Assembly (NCBI RefSeq): GCF_027943255.1
Contig: NC_072893.1
Coordinates: 98,215,784-98,279,783 of the forward strand
Reading direction: 5' to 3'
DNA length: 64,000 nucleotides
Origin: Anastrepha obliqua
Taxonomy: Eukaryota > Arthropoda > Insecta > Diptera > Tephritidae
Below are positions 1-10,752 of the stretch, in pieces. A model generated the notes under the pieces. That model saw only the letters and a list, made by a program, of their open reading frames with translations. It searched no databases and was not told the DNA's origin. How positions within the stretch are numbered: the first letter of the stretch is position 1; each line of letters opens with the position of its first letter. The position numbers and the translations under genes were made by a program.

Positions 1-1046
1 GCCGTTTATATATATATTATACGTACACATATACAGCTTTTAGCAGTTCGTGTCGAACGTTTGGGTTATGATGAGAAGAAAAGTGTTGATGATAATTATA
101 AAGAGCTATTAGAATGTATTGTTATACATCAGGAAATACTGAAGTAAGTAGTTGCACATAGTACTCCAAAACATATTTATATCTATTTTTTTCAATAGGG
201 TTGCCAGCATTGTTGAGCCCATTATGTCTGTGACTGTATTCACTCAGTTTATTGTAGCTGCGGCTATACTTGGCGTCACGATGATTAACATTTTCATTTT
301 TGCTGATCTTACGACTAAAATTGCTTCTGTCACGTATTTTTTCTGTGTACTCCTTCAGACATCGCCGACATGTTACCACGCGTCATATTTGTTGGCTGAT
401 TGCGATGAGTTGCGCCTGGCTATATTTAAATGCAATTGGGTTGACCAGAATAAACGTTTTAATAATTTGTTAATCTACTTTTTGCATCGTTCTCAGGATT
501 CCATTCCCCTTTTCGCCATGAAATTAGTGCCGATAAATTTGGCCACTAATTTGTCGGTGAGTTACTTTGGCCTATAAGCAAAATAAAAACAGAATATGTG
601 TTTTTTTACGCGCATAAATACTTGCATATGAATTTGTATTAAGCAATAAACGCACAGTTTTATATGTTGCGGTTTTGCAATCTATTTTATCGACCTTGAA
701 TATTAATCCAAACGCCGGCAACACCCTCTCAGAATTTTTAAAAACAATTAAGAATTTTCTATCAACTAAAAGCTTTTTGTACCGCTTGCATTTTTCATGT
801 GATAATTTACTTAAAGAAATATTTATTTGATATTTCTTGAACAGTGAAGCCAAATATTTTTACTTTGCTTATTTGTTTTATGCTGTACGCGCAAACGCGC
901 ATGCGAGTAAAGAAACACAGCTGTTGTTATCAAATATATGTATATAGATAAATATATATATTATTTTTTTACAGATTGCAAAATTTTCTTTTACACTTTT
1001 TGCTTTCATACAAGAAATGGGTCTTGGTGAGAATCTAAAGGGTTAG
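1..1046 (+). CDS. Odorant receptor copy 1 (7tm_6, Or42b/Or59b-like), 5' part outside window
   Basis: This is the C-terminal half (residues 204-393) of an insect odorant receptor, a seven-helix ligand-binding subunit that with Orco forms an odour-gated cation channel in olfactory neuron dendrites. Exon 1 runs to 143 (phase 2, donor GTAAGT). Exon 2 is 199-556, with acceptor TTTCAATAG and donor GTGAGT. Exon 3 is 975-1046, with acceptor TTTTTTACAG and stop TAG. Joining them gives a continuous frame: exon 2 contains the VFTQF, LLQTSPTCY and CNWVD motifs of the family, and exon 3 ends in IAKFSFTLFAFIQEMG. It differs from copies 2 and 3 by Ala at residue 380 instead of Thr, and from copy 2 by Val-Thr at 295-296. 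An AATAAA lies at 1147-1152. No disabling mutation is visible. The assignment to the Or42b/Or59b-type subfamily comes from remembered motifs. Confidence 0.93.
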
Positions 1047-1092
1047 AAATAAGCAGCTATAGCAAATTGATCTTGGATTATAAAAAACTTAC

Positions 1093-1374
1093 TTGTAACC
1101 ATTTTTAGTGTCGACGATTAAAAAATCTGCACCTAGTAGCTTCTGCAATAAAAGTTGTAAGGGGAATACTCTATGTTTTTCAGAATAGTAAGGAATGTAA
1201 AAATCCCATTGAGAACGCCCCATTGAAAACGCAACCTGAAAAGAAACAACAATAAGTAGCTGATACAGGTTCGCATTTGACTACTTGCTTGGTTGAAAAA
1301 CAAAAACAAATACTGGTTTTGTCAATATTTTCTTGTATGTGCAATTCGTGTACCTTACTAATGTTGGAAAACAT
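1093..1374 (-). other. Unrecognised minus-strand two-exon coding candidate (U1)
   Basis: On the minus strand an ATG at 1374 begins seven codons ending at a possible donor (GTACAC) at 1353. An acceptor (TTTTCAG) lies at 1236 and an open exon runs from 1235 to 1093, ending in a good GTAAGT donor. The joined reading begins MFSNISK and continues with RSQWDFYIPYYSEKH and LGADFLIVDTKNGY. The frame is kept across the junction and the composition is protein-like. I do not recognise the family. No continuing exon is visible, because the next bases on this strand enter the receptor's last exon, so this may be the cut 5' part of a neighbouring gene. U1 differs from U2 and U3 by one nonsynonymous change (Tyr versus Cys), which gives no sign of constraint. 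Confidence 0.35.
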
Positions 1375-1481
1375 AGAGAACCCCTTATTGTGTTTAAAAT
1401 AGAAGATTTTTATTTTTCACTTTCTGAATACCTCAACATTGGTCCAAGATTAGGAGGGTAACGAAGGTTCGGAGTTTTCTA

Positions 1482-1682
1482 TTTATCAAAAATAAAATCT
1501 AAATAACTGCGAAACTGCCTCTGTAACCACTTAATCAATGTCGAAGTCATTGTTGAACTAGCACGCGGTTCGTGATCAAACTTGTCGAGAGCAGGTGTTA
1601 CGCAGACAAAGTTTGTGATACAATTTGATGCATGGGAATCGTCAGCGATCCTTTCACTGAATTCCTTAATTAAGACCTCCAT
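1482..1682 (-). other. Unrecognised minus-strand ORF downstream of receptor (U1)
   Basis: This is a 67-codon ORF beginning MEVLIKEFSERIADD, with no family I can name. Past its TAG the same frame continues open for about 22 codons (KTPNLRYPPNLGPM), so the stop could interrupt an older longer exon. It lies upstream of, and in the same direction as, the exon pair at 1093-1374 and may belong to the same broken gene. The empty site for Helitron A is at 1485/1486, inside the end of this ORF. Confidence 0.3.
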
Positions 1683-1739
1683 AGCTTGTTTAATTGTGAA
1701 GTTTTTATGTTTAAATCAGCGTGAATCTTGTAACTAAAT

Positions 1740-2078
1740 ACGAGCAGCGATGAAAATCACTGTATTCTAATAATACACTAACATAGATCAATACTAGGCG
1801 TTTCTTATGCACAAGCAACATCAACGCAAGCAACTAACAAATGAAACACTAACAAATGAATTTAACAACCCTAATAGAACCCAATAAAGTAACTATGATA
1901 TAACTGAACTTAAAACTATAATAAAACAATTGACAACACAAATGGCCACCATGATGAACATTATAACCATACTGGTATCGAAGCTAAATGGACTTAATAA
2001 GTAAAATAAAAATTGCAATTTGGAACGCAAACGGATTTACGCGCCAGGAACAGAACTCAAAACTTTTATCATATTATG
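1740..2078 (+). mobile_element. Jockey-like LINE J1: end of ORF1 and start of ORF2 (U1)
   Basis: A coiled, Thr/Asn-rich ORF1 tail ends near 2003 and ORF2 begins inside it with a motif (KIAIWNANGFTR) typical of the start of Jockey-clade endonuclease ORFs. The ORF1 frame is broken in this unit by a stop near 1888. The ORF2 reading stops after about 31 codons, where the RNase-H LINE LD begins. Confidence 0.6.
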
Positions 2079-2084
2079 GATGAA

Positions 2085-5000
2085 GCACCTTGTCATGTCG
2101 GTCTGCTTGCCGTGGGGATGAGGCTTAAGTGGTGATTTAACCCCATGTTATGGAGATTAACTTACCGCCAACTAAGAGGGCAGCTCCATATAGGTATTGG
2201 GTATCCACCCATCCGCGGAACGGCGGAATTGGTGTCCCCCCAAGTACTATGTGGAGAGTACCGTACCGACAACCTGGCAGGAGGTATAAAATGCATTTTT
2301 CTATAATGTGGGGGTTAACGATAGATGTTTCTGCACGAGGTAACCCACTTTCGGGAAATCCTCCCGTCGAGCAATCGACGGCTCGGGCCTCGGATGAGCA
2401 GGGCCGAACCCCACACTCCCCTATGACTGGAACTGACACCCAGGGTTCCGGAGGAAGCGAACTACTAGTGGTGAAAAATGGCACATTGGCTATGCCAATT
2501 GAGAGCCGAGTGAGTGTGAGTGATACACAGTCGTCGAAACGATCCGAAGCAACTGAACAAGTTGTGGAGGATGTGGAGATGGCGGACAATCTCTCAGTAG
2601 ACTCAGATGGACCTCTGGTACCGAGTAAGTTTTTGACAACGGTCAAACCTGGTGCGAATCAGGTAAGTACCGGTAAAAAGACTGAAGTTATTGGAGATTC
2701 GAAAGCAGGTGTTGGTCTATCCGCAAGACAGATCAAACGAAGAAAACAGAAGGCGAAATGTCGAAGCATTAGTTAAGGTAAGTACTCAAGCTCCGTCAAC
2801 TTCGACACCTGCAGTGGCAACGGAAAAACGTGGCAGAACAGAGGATTCCTCTGTAACGCTGCACTCTTCCGGAAACGAAACGGCGTCTGTGCCAACGACC
2901 GGGAAGAGGAGAAAGGCAAAGAAGAGGAAAGTCGATAGACGGAATTTTGAAATGCCTGCATCCTCGACCCAATCCAAGGTAGATAAACCTTTACCTGACA
3001 AGGCAAAGGCTAAGGGACCTCAAATGTCGAATGACACTCTTCCGTCAACGTCTGGCGAATCATTCGCGAGAATAGCAGCAAAGGCAATAACGTTGGAGAT
3101 ACATACCGACAAACAAGACGGTATACTGTCCAAGGGGCAACAAGACTATATTGACAGCTATCTTTGGAAAGCTATCGGTGAGTCGAAAGACGCGCCGACT
3201 TTCGAGGGTAAAAGCGTGGTGGACGGCATCGTAAAGGTGCACTGTTCCAGTGCTTTTACCCGAGAATGGCTGGAAAAGTGATAGCAAAAATTCCAGCCTG
3301 CGAGCAAGTTCATTATTATTGTATGAGTAGCAAAGAAAGGCTGATACGAGCGAGTGTCTGGATTCCCGGTACTTCCTGTAGTTCAGCAGAACTCCTCGCA
3401 TCAGTGTTCAGAACAAAGATCTTGAAACGACTCTCTGGAGAATATACTCGTGCACCAGGCGGAAATCCGTTACCACATCGGAGGCGGGTTCCCTCGTAGA
3501 CTCTCTACTAGCGGAGATGCAGGAACGCAGTTTTCATGTCCAAGCATATGCGAACGGCGTCTGTGCGCTAACATCGGATAAATCCTTAAGGAGGCTTTGC
3601 ACGAAAGTGCAGAGGATTCTTGACAAAATCGATGACTGGTGCATGAGACAAGGTCTTTCCGTTAATCCGAACAAAACAACCCTAGTCTTGTTTACGAGAA
3701 AACGGAAATTGGATGGAGTCCATCACTCCAACACTGGAAGGTGTGACACTTGGTCTTTCCGATGAAGTTAAATATCTAGGAGTGATCTTGGATAAGAAGC
3801 TGACTTGGGAGACACACGTTTAACTGAAGGTGAATCGTGCATTGAAGATTTTTCAGCAATGCCGTAGAGCCTTTGGCAAAACTTGGGGTCTGAAACCTGC
3901 TGTGGTCCTATGGATATACACGGCACTTATCAGACCAATCATCACTTACGCTTCTGTGGTCTGGTGGCGACGGAGCAGAATTAAGTCCACAATCCGGGAA
4001 CTATACAGGCTGTAAAGAAGTGTGTGTTTATGCATCACGGGTGCCATGAGTACAACCTCTGGTGATGCCCTAAATGCTATGCTTGATTTGCTCCCCCTGG
4101 ATCTTAAGATACAACAGGAAGCAGTAAAAGCAATGTGTAGACTCCATAAATATGGTTTCTGGCACGAAGACGGAACTTCGGGACATAGTGAAATCTTTAA
4201 GTTGCTATCTGAGCAGTATCCACTGTTTTTGTCACCTAAAGACGACCTAAAACTGTGGGTTCATTTGGAAGAAAATTTGATGTCAGATGGAACAATCCCG
4301 AATGCATGCAGGGAGGTTTGACGGATATTTTCTTTACCGATGGGCCCAAGAATGAAATATGGTCTGGAGCCAGATGGTACTTAAACGATAGTAATAAGTA
4401 TTACTATGCTATGGGGGAAATGGCAACTGTTATAATCGAGGATAATCGAGAGGAGATGGAGCGGGAAACAGATTGGAGTTTTCAGTGACAGTCAGGCTGC
4501 ACTGAAGGCCCTGGAGAACGCGAAGCAAACCTCAAAGATTGTTCAAGAATGTAAGAAGAAGCTCAATTCTGTCGCAAGACAAAACAGGCTTGTATTTATA
4601 TGGGTTCCGGGACACTCCGGTGTTTAAGGAAACTGAATTGCCGACGAATTGGCCAACCGTGGATCAGCGATGCCCCCACAGGGGCCAGAGCCAATAATCA
4701 GAATCAGTTCCGCAGGCATCTTGAATTGGATCAGCGATTATGTATGCAATCTACATAAAGAGCGATGGTCCGCTCTAGAACGCTGCCGAACTGCAAAGTG
4801 TTTTGTGACAAGTCCGAACAGAAAACTGTCAAATTTTCTACTAAAATTTAGAAGGAAAGACGTTCGGTTGATGGTCGGTATCATTACAGGACACAACCCA
4901 TGGGGTCAGCATATGACCACCATTGGAATCATTGAGGACTCAATGTGCCTGTCATGCTTGGAGGAGGCGGATATCACTGAGCTGAAGTCGACGAAAAGGT
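2085..5000 (+). mobile_element. RNase-H-bearing LINE LD, deletion derivative (U1)
   Basis: This is a decayed non-LTR retrotransposon of the I/LOA/R1 group. ORF1 is read in two overlapping frames at 2150-2776 and 2691-3281; the second half contains a gag-like segment resembling DUF4780 (FARIAAKAITLEIH, then VKVHCSSAFTREWLEK). The endonuclease and the catalytic core of the reverse transcriptase are missing. What remains is the RT C-terminal side (SVNPNKTTLVLFTRKRK at about 3660; EVKYLGVILDKKLTWETH at about 3770), then the connection region and a broken RNase H (FFTDG at about 4330). Several frameshifts and stops make it non-functional. Confidence 0.75.
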
Positions 5001-5463
5001 AGTGCGTGTCGATTCTCCTTTCATGGGTCTTTTCCAAGATTTGGCGTGTTGTGAATATTTGGTCGATGGTAGACTTTCCTGGTCTAAAGCCACACTGATA
5101 AGGTCCAATCAGTTGGTTGATGGTGGACTTCAGCCTTTCACACAATAGGATCGCTAAAACCTTATAGGCGATATTTAGAAGACTAATCCCGCTGTAATTG
5201 GCACAGATTGCACGATCGCCCTTATGGATTGGGCAGAGCACACTTAAATTGCAATCGGCAGGCATGCTTTCATTCGACCATATTTTGCATAGGAGCTGAT
5301 GCATGCACCTTACCAGCTCCTGGTCCGTCGGCGACCGCTGCTTTGTTGTTCTTTAGCCGTTTTATCGCTATTCTCACCTCGTCATGGTCGGGTAGCGGAA
5401 CGATAGTTCCGTCGTCAACGATTGGGATACTCACATTCTCTGTGACATGCATGCGCAGCTGTC
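5000..5463 (-). mobile_element. RTE-like reverse transcriptase fragment (U1)
   Basis: The minus strand reads conserved RT fingers motifs (SLLNIAYKVLA, GPYQCGFRPGKST, TTRQILEKTHERRIDTHYLF). The wording matches RTE-type endonuclease/RT proteins of insects; the clade is from memory. It is truncated at both ends. Together with LD it separates the two pieces of J1. Confidence 0.65.
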
Positions 5464-5815
5464 ACTATTTAACAGGTTCGAGCTGGAGGTGACTACAATG
5501 CGAAAAATTCTATTTTGGGATCAAGATTAACAAGTTCAAAAGGCCGAAAATTACTAGTTGCTTTAGGAGAAAATAATGGACATTTCATAAGTACCGGAGA
5601 GCCGGCATTCTGGCCTGCAGATGTCAAAAAACAACCACATTTATTTGATTATGCATTGCTAAAAATATTCCCCAAACCCACCTGATTATTAAGTCATGTT
5701 TGGTGCTATCGTCGGAACATTCGCCACTTCTAATGACAATTTTTGGAGCTCTGCACGAACAAAATTTTACAGGACTATATAATAATAAAACGGACGGAAT
5801 TATTTTTGACAAAGT
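5464..5815 (+). mobile_element. Jockey-like LINE J1: endonuclease fragment (U1)
   Basis: The plus strand reads GDYNAKNSILGSRLTSSKGREL, the catalytic Asp-Asn region and following SKGREL box of an apurinic endonuclease domain in Jockey-clade ORF2. It ends abruptly at 5815, where U2 and U3 continue with J1 but U1 switches to J2. Confidence 0.65.
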
Positions 5816-7838
5816 GTGAAAGAACAACTGGCAGATGACCACCTGCCGATAATCAACACAAAGGATCAACTCGATGACGAAGTACTTCGATTGACAAAAA
5901 ACATCCAACGCGCAGCTTGGCAGAGTACACCAACTATAAGGAAAACCATTTCAGGTCACGAGTATACCAAAGAAATAAAGGAAATGGTATTGAAGAAACG
6001 GAAAATACGAAGAAGATGGCATCAAACAAGATCACCTCTTGACAAAGCTCAGTTAAATAAAATAACTAAAAAACTTAGCGACGAAATTAAAGCGTACAAA
6101 AACAGTTCATTCACAAAATACCTGCAAGAATTAACAAATGAACGGAAGACAAATTATTCACTGTAGAAATGTACTAAAAAATTAAAACAACCGTTATCTC
6201 AGAACGCACCCATCAAGATACATGGCAATAAGTGGGCCAAAACAAATAAACAAAAAGCAGATACATTCGCAAACTACCTCGAGGAAACGTTCACACCATA
6301 TGGATCGGTAATGGATGATGATATGGATCACGATGGCGATAGCAATGCTATAAATTAGATCCCTCCGGCTTCACAAGACGAAATAATAGAAGAAATTTCA
6401 TATCTAAAGATAAAAAAATCGCCAGGCTACGACCTCATTACTGCTGAAATATTGAACCAGCTCCCGAATAATATTATTGCTGTATTGACAAATATCGTCA
6501 ACACCACATTTAAGCTAAAATATTTTCCAATATGGTGGAAAACAGCGGAAGTCGTTATACTCACGATGTAACATCATACAGGCCTTCTTCCAATACTATC
6601 GAAAATGGTGGAAAAATTGTTAATCAAAAGGATCAACATAATAATAGAAAACAAAAATATTATACCGACGCACCAATTTGGATTCCGCACGAAGCATTCG
6701 ACTATCGATCAAGTACATAGGATAGTGCGAATAATAGAAAATGGTTTTGAAGAAAGAAAACCCTTCTCTACGGTATTCCTTGATATATCCAAGGCGTTCG
6801 ACAAAGTATGCCACTATGGGGTACAGAAGAAAATAAAGGCGTTGCTACCCAAGCCGTACTCCAGCATCCTACATTCGTATTTATCCGACCGTTACTTCAG
6901 AGTAAAACAGGAAGATTCATATTCATGTCTCAAACCAATCAAAGCAGGGGTTCCCCAGGGAAGCGTACTTGGCCCTTTATTGTATTTGCTCTTTACATGC
7001 GATCTGCCATGTAATTCAAACTGCGTAACAGCTACTTTTGCCGACGATACAGCTATTCTTTCGATAGGAAACACGGAAAACACATCGACATCACAATTAC
7101 AATTAGCCATAAATGAAATATATGACTGGACCAATAAATGGCATATTAAATTAAATGAAAGCAAGTCTGTGCATATAAATTTCACCCAAAACAAAATCAA
7201 ATATGTTCCAATATATTTAAATGGTAAACAGGTTCCATACTCAAATACTGCAAAGTATCTGGGCATGACTCTAGACGCCAAGCTAAGATGGAAAGCCCAT
7301 GTAAAGAAAAAGAAAGAAGAAATGGAATTAAAAAACAGAAATATGTATTGGCTTATGGGAAAGGAATCAGCACTATCCACCAATAACAAAATGATTGTAT
7401 ACAAACGAATTCTGAAGCCTGTATGGTCCTACGGCGCACAGTTATGGGGCTGCTCCAGCCAAAGTAACATTCAATCTAACATTCAATCTATACAAAGGTT
7501 CCAAAATAAAATTATTAAATGTGCATGAATGTGGTATATCCGTAGCTCCGATCTTGAACGCGACCTAAATATTGACTCGGTGGCAGACACAATAAAAAAG
7601 ATGGCAAAAGCCCATGATGAAAGGTTAAAAAACCACATTAATACATAAGCCACTATTCTCGCTAATCCAGCTAATTGGAGAAGAAGACTGAAACGCAGAA
7701 AGCCCAAAGACTTAATGTACTAACCACACCTTAGCGTTAATTGTTGTATATACCTTATTTTCTAAATTCTAAACAAATTGCTCGTTAGTAAATAAAAGTT
7801 TTCATTGTAACTAGTCGCAATGTAAAATATTAAAAAAA
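5814..7838 (+). mobile_element. Jockey-like LINE J2, 5'-deleted copy with RT domain and poly(A) (U1)
   Basis: An ORF2 segment runs from the linker after the endonuclease (5816-6166) into the reverse transcriptase (6605-7528). RT signatures include HQFGFRTKHSTIDQV, AGVPQGSVLGPLLY and the catalytic FADDTAIL at about 7037. The C-terminus RRLKRRKPKDLMY is followed by a 3' UTR and a run of A at about 7830. Stops (for example TAG at 6356 and TGA at 7528) and a deletion near 6570 make it a pseudogene. The right flank GTCACATTAAATTT is shared by all three units, so the J2 insertion predates the array. Confidence 0.85.
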
Positions 7839-8404
7839 AAGTCACATTAAATTTATTGTGTTCACTTCTTACTTATACGGCGTAATAGCTCGATGGTTTT
7901 TACTTTTTACTACCTTTGTTCGCTCTAGATTAGAATATGCAACTTTTATCTGGAGGCCTTGCCACCAATTTGCTATAGAGCGAATTGAACGTGTACAGAA
8001 GGTGTTCCTTAAATATGCTCTCAGGTCGTTAAAATTCTCAAATCCTTTCCCTTCCTATCATTCCCGTTTGACTTTAATTAACTTAAAGCCTCTAGAGAGT
8101 AGAAAGTCTATACTCTCACTGTCTTTTGTTTTTAGTGTAATTAAAGGAGAAGTGGACTGTTCATCCCTATTACGTTGCATTTACTTTCATATTCCTACTA
8201 GATCGTTACGCAATACTTATCCATTTCATCTTAGATTTCTTAACACGAATTATGTGCGTAATGCTCCTATTGCCCGCGATTTAGGAGATTTAATGAGATC
8301 TCGAATTCTATTCCGCTTGACTTTTCGGTTTCAAAGAATTTTATAAATTTCTAAACTCTTTTTTCTAATTTATTTAATAATTATTAATTATAGTATATAA
8401 TTAC
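7839..8404 (+). mobile_element. CR1/Jockey-type LINE LC, 3' end (U1)
   Basis: An ORF at 7858-8346 is the C-terminus of a LINE ORF2. Motifs are FVRSRLEYATFIWRP, IERVQKVFLKYALR, LKPLESRKSILSLSF and LRNTYPFHLRF, a pattern I associate with CR1/Jockey-group elements of insects. In U3 the 5' part of the same element lies on the other side of J2, showing that J2 inserted into LC. Confidence 0.75.
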
Positions 8405-9605
8405 GCCATTTTTTATCCGGATGACAATGAGGACACTGCTATTCACCACCGCTTAATTCACGAGCAAGTTAAAACTAGCTTGGGAACACCAAACGACATT
8501 GAATTCACCGAGGGTGAGGTATTCGATATGTTAGAAACAATGAATAAAAACAGAGCACCTGGAGCACCACTTCATATCAGATATATTTTAGCCAAGGCCA
8601 AGGCAAGCACAACATTTTTAACCACATTGTATAATGCGTGTTTAATGGTTGGCCATTTCTCTAAACCATGGAAAGAAGTTTACGTTAAAATACTCTCAAA
8701 ATCAAACAAGTAAGATTTAAATACCATAGCCTAGCATCCTATCGACCAATTGGTCTGCTGCCAGTGTTCGGTAGTTGACAACAACTTGAAGTTTAGCAGC
8801 CATACGCGTCACGTGATAACTAAAGTGCAACGTATCTTTGGCAACACTTGCGTCCAACTTGAGGTGTACATCCGAAAATGTTATAACTATTTACATACAA
8901 GTTGTCGAACCTACAATAACGTATGGTGCTAGTATCCGGGGCAAAGCGACTAAGTTTTATTACATACGGCGTATATTGAGGTCGTTTTAAACAGGTTTTG
9001 CCATCGATTAGAGCGTTCCACACAGTTTCGATTAACTCAGCCTTGGCACCTTCCGGTTTTACTCCATTGCACCTCAAGATAGCCGAAATCTCGAGAATTG
9101 ACGACGTCAAAACAACTGGAAAATCTACATCACTTCCAACGGATGTCACCCTTCAAAAACGAGTTCCGCAGCGTCTGCAATTACATCTGGCAAACCGTCA
9201 CGGTGATTTCACAGCAACAATTGCGAATTCAACTCAAAGCTACACAGATGATAGTAAACAGGAGGCTAGAGGATACGGCGCTGCTTTTGTAAATTTTGGC
9301 TCAAATTATAGCTGGCTCGTCAATAAAAGTTTTCTTCCGATCTCCAGAAGAAGCCAAAATATACCGAGAGTCATTTGGCATCACTTTTGAAATGACTCAA
9401 TTGCTGACAGGACATGGGTTCCACAAAGAATACCTGCATCCCGATCAGCGTCCGTGCGGTTTGCAAGGGCGATATTCAACCACAACTACAATGCAATGAG
9501 CATCACGCTCCACCTTTTGATTTACGATCCATTAGCAAAAACCAGTAGTTAATAAAATCACTTGTAGGCAATATAATTGATAATTTTAGAAGTTTTAATA
9601 ACATG
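8405..9605 (+). mobile_element. RNase-H-bearing LINE LK, internally deleted (U1)
   Basis: This starts at YPDDNEDTAIHHR and continues through FDMLETMNKNRAPG, the linker-to-RT entry of I/LOA/R1-type ORF2. After a large internal gap it resumes with YTDDSKQEARGYGAAF, an RNase H start, and a C-terminal CPCG-type finger region. The RT catalytic box is absent and many frames are broken. Relative to U3, the 56117-57487 equivalent is missing. Confidence 0.65.
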
Positions 9606-10390
9606 TAAATGTAAACCAAAATAATTATTGTTAATAGTATATAAAAACTCCGGCTTGTATACTATACATTCGCAAGTCGTATTATTTCAATTAAATTTAA
9701 GCCAAAACAATCAAATTAAATTATTGACGTTGTAACTCTTCTGCCCTTTACAAGAACGGTCCTGTTCAATTTCTTCCTCTATGTATAATCCGGATCACTT
9801 ATTGCATAGTCCTCTATTAACTTTGAGCAGGTTCTCTTCGCCAGCTACGTTGAGGGTCTTTATTGTAACAATCGCGACCAGCGGCCTGAAAGAGTTGAGG
9901 ATATCTATTGGTTTTCTACTAGTTACTGAATGAATGGACTTATTATAATCTACAGTGCCAAAAAAACATGGAAACTGTCGGCTTAGAGTTTCCCCGATGT
10001 TTTTTTTTCGTGCTTCTGATGCTCAGCTATCTCCACCTATCCGTTTGAGGTACTACTGTATATACATAGTATATTTGACTCACTTGCTGAGGTACTAGTA
10101 GTAGTACTACCTTTTAAGTTGAGGAAACTTTTTGGCGTTATTTTGCTTCTTTACGACAACGCTCCGATGGCAGCTTCGAAGAAATCAATCACTTACCGCA
10201 TAGCTAACAACTGGCCCCTAGTGATTGGTTTTTGATCTCAAATTTGAAAACAGATCTTCGTAGAAAAAAATATTCTAACGATTAAAAGCTTAATGCGGCC
10301 GCACATTTTTCGGACAAGAACGAAAAATATATTTAGATATAGCAGATAAATATTTTGAGTCCGAGTTGTTTTTTATAATGATATCGAGAT
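9606..10390 (-). mobile_element. Gypsy-like LTR element remnant: integrase tail and possible LTR (U1)
   Basis: The minus strand of about 9800-10000 reads FFGTVDYNKSIHSVTSRKP followed by IDILNSFRPLVAIVTIKTLN, the C-terminal end of a gypsy-type integrase. Downstream on that strand comes VEEEIEQDRSCKGQK, typical of the pol end. The adjacent stretch 9605-9720 has a TATAAAA at 9640-9646 and may be LTR-derived; I could not find paired LTRs. No envelope region is seen and the element is inert. Confidence 0.5.
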
Positions 10391-10578
10391 CACCTTGAAC
10401 ACCCCTCACACACTGTTTTGAATCTATTTATGTATTTCGCACTAGTTGTTCATATCGAACATCTGTTGTTATGTGTTCCTTTTCTGAGTATGTCTATTAC
10501 TGAGTTTTGTTATTCTATATATTACTTAATACGAGTATATATTTAATAGCTCAATTTTGTAAGATTACAAAAACTAGT

Positions 10579-10752
10579 ATAAATTATAGTTTGTTGTTAT
10601 GGAGCACTATGTGCTCATTGAAAACAAAATATTGCTTGTGGTTATGGAGCACTATGTGGTTTTCAATGAGCACATAGTGCTCCATAATCACAAGCAATAG
10701 TTTGCTTTCAATGAGCACATAGTGCTCCATAACAACAAACTATAGTTTATAT
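10579..10752. repeat. Long foldback hairpin, about 80 bp arms (U1)
   Basis: Left arm 10579-10658 pairs with right arm 10671-10752 around a loop of about 12 bases. Each arm contains two copies of a unit with the core GGAGCACTATGTGCTC, which is itself nearly palindromic. Mismatches between arms are few. TA-rich flanks suggest a MITE-like foldback element; a hairpin-RNA source is an alternative. Confidence 0.85.

Noticed and set aside
152..577. ORF beginning at an ATG inside intron 1 of receptor copy 1
   Set aside because: The first codons are intron sequence. The real reading is exon 2 joined to exon 1 through GTAAGT and TTTCAATAG, as shown by copies 2 and 3.
572..853. 93-aa minus-strand ORF in receptor intron 2, repeated in all units
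   Set aside because: It lies in an AT-rich intron, has low-complexity composition and no splice or family signal. It repeats only because the intron repeats.
2137..2646. Long minus-strand ORF opposite LINE LD ORF1 (also 21060-21407 and 43515-43862)
   Set aside because: It is the shadow of the plus-strand LINE ORF1, which has the recognisable domains.
6892..7404. 170-aa minus-strand ORF inside LINE J2 (also 54601-55113)
   Set aside because: It is antisense to the conserved RT domain and has no independent signal.
10571..10752. Repeated palindromic cores as a CRISPR-like array
   Set aside because: Copies are in inverted pairs forming one hairpin, without regular spacers, and the sequence is from an insect genome.
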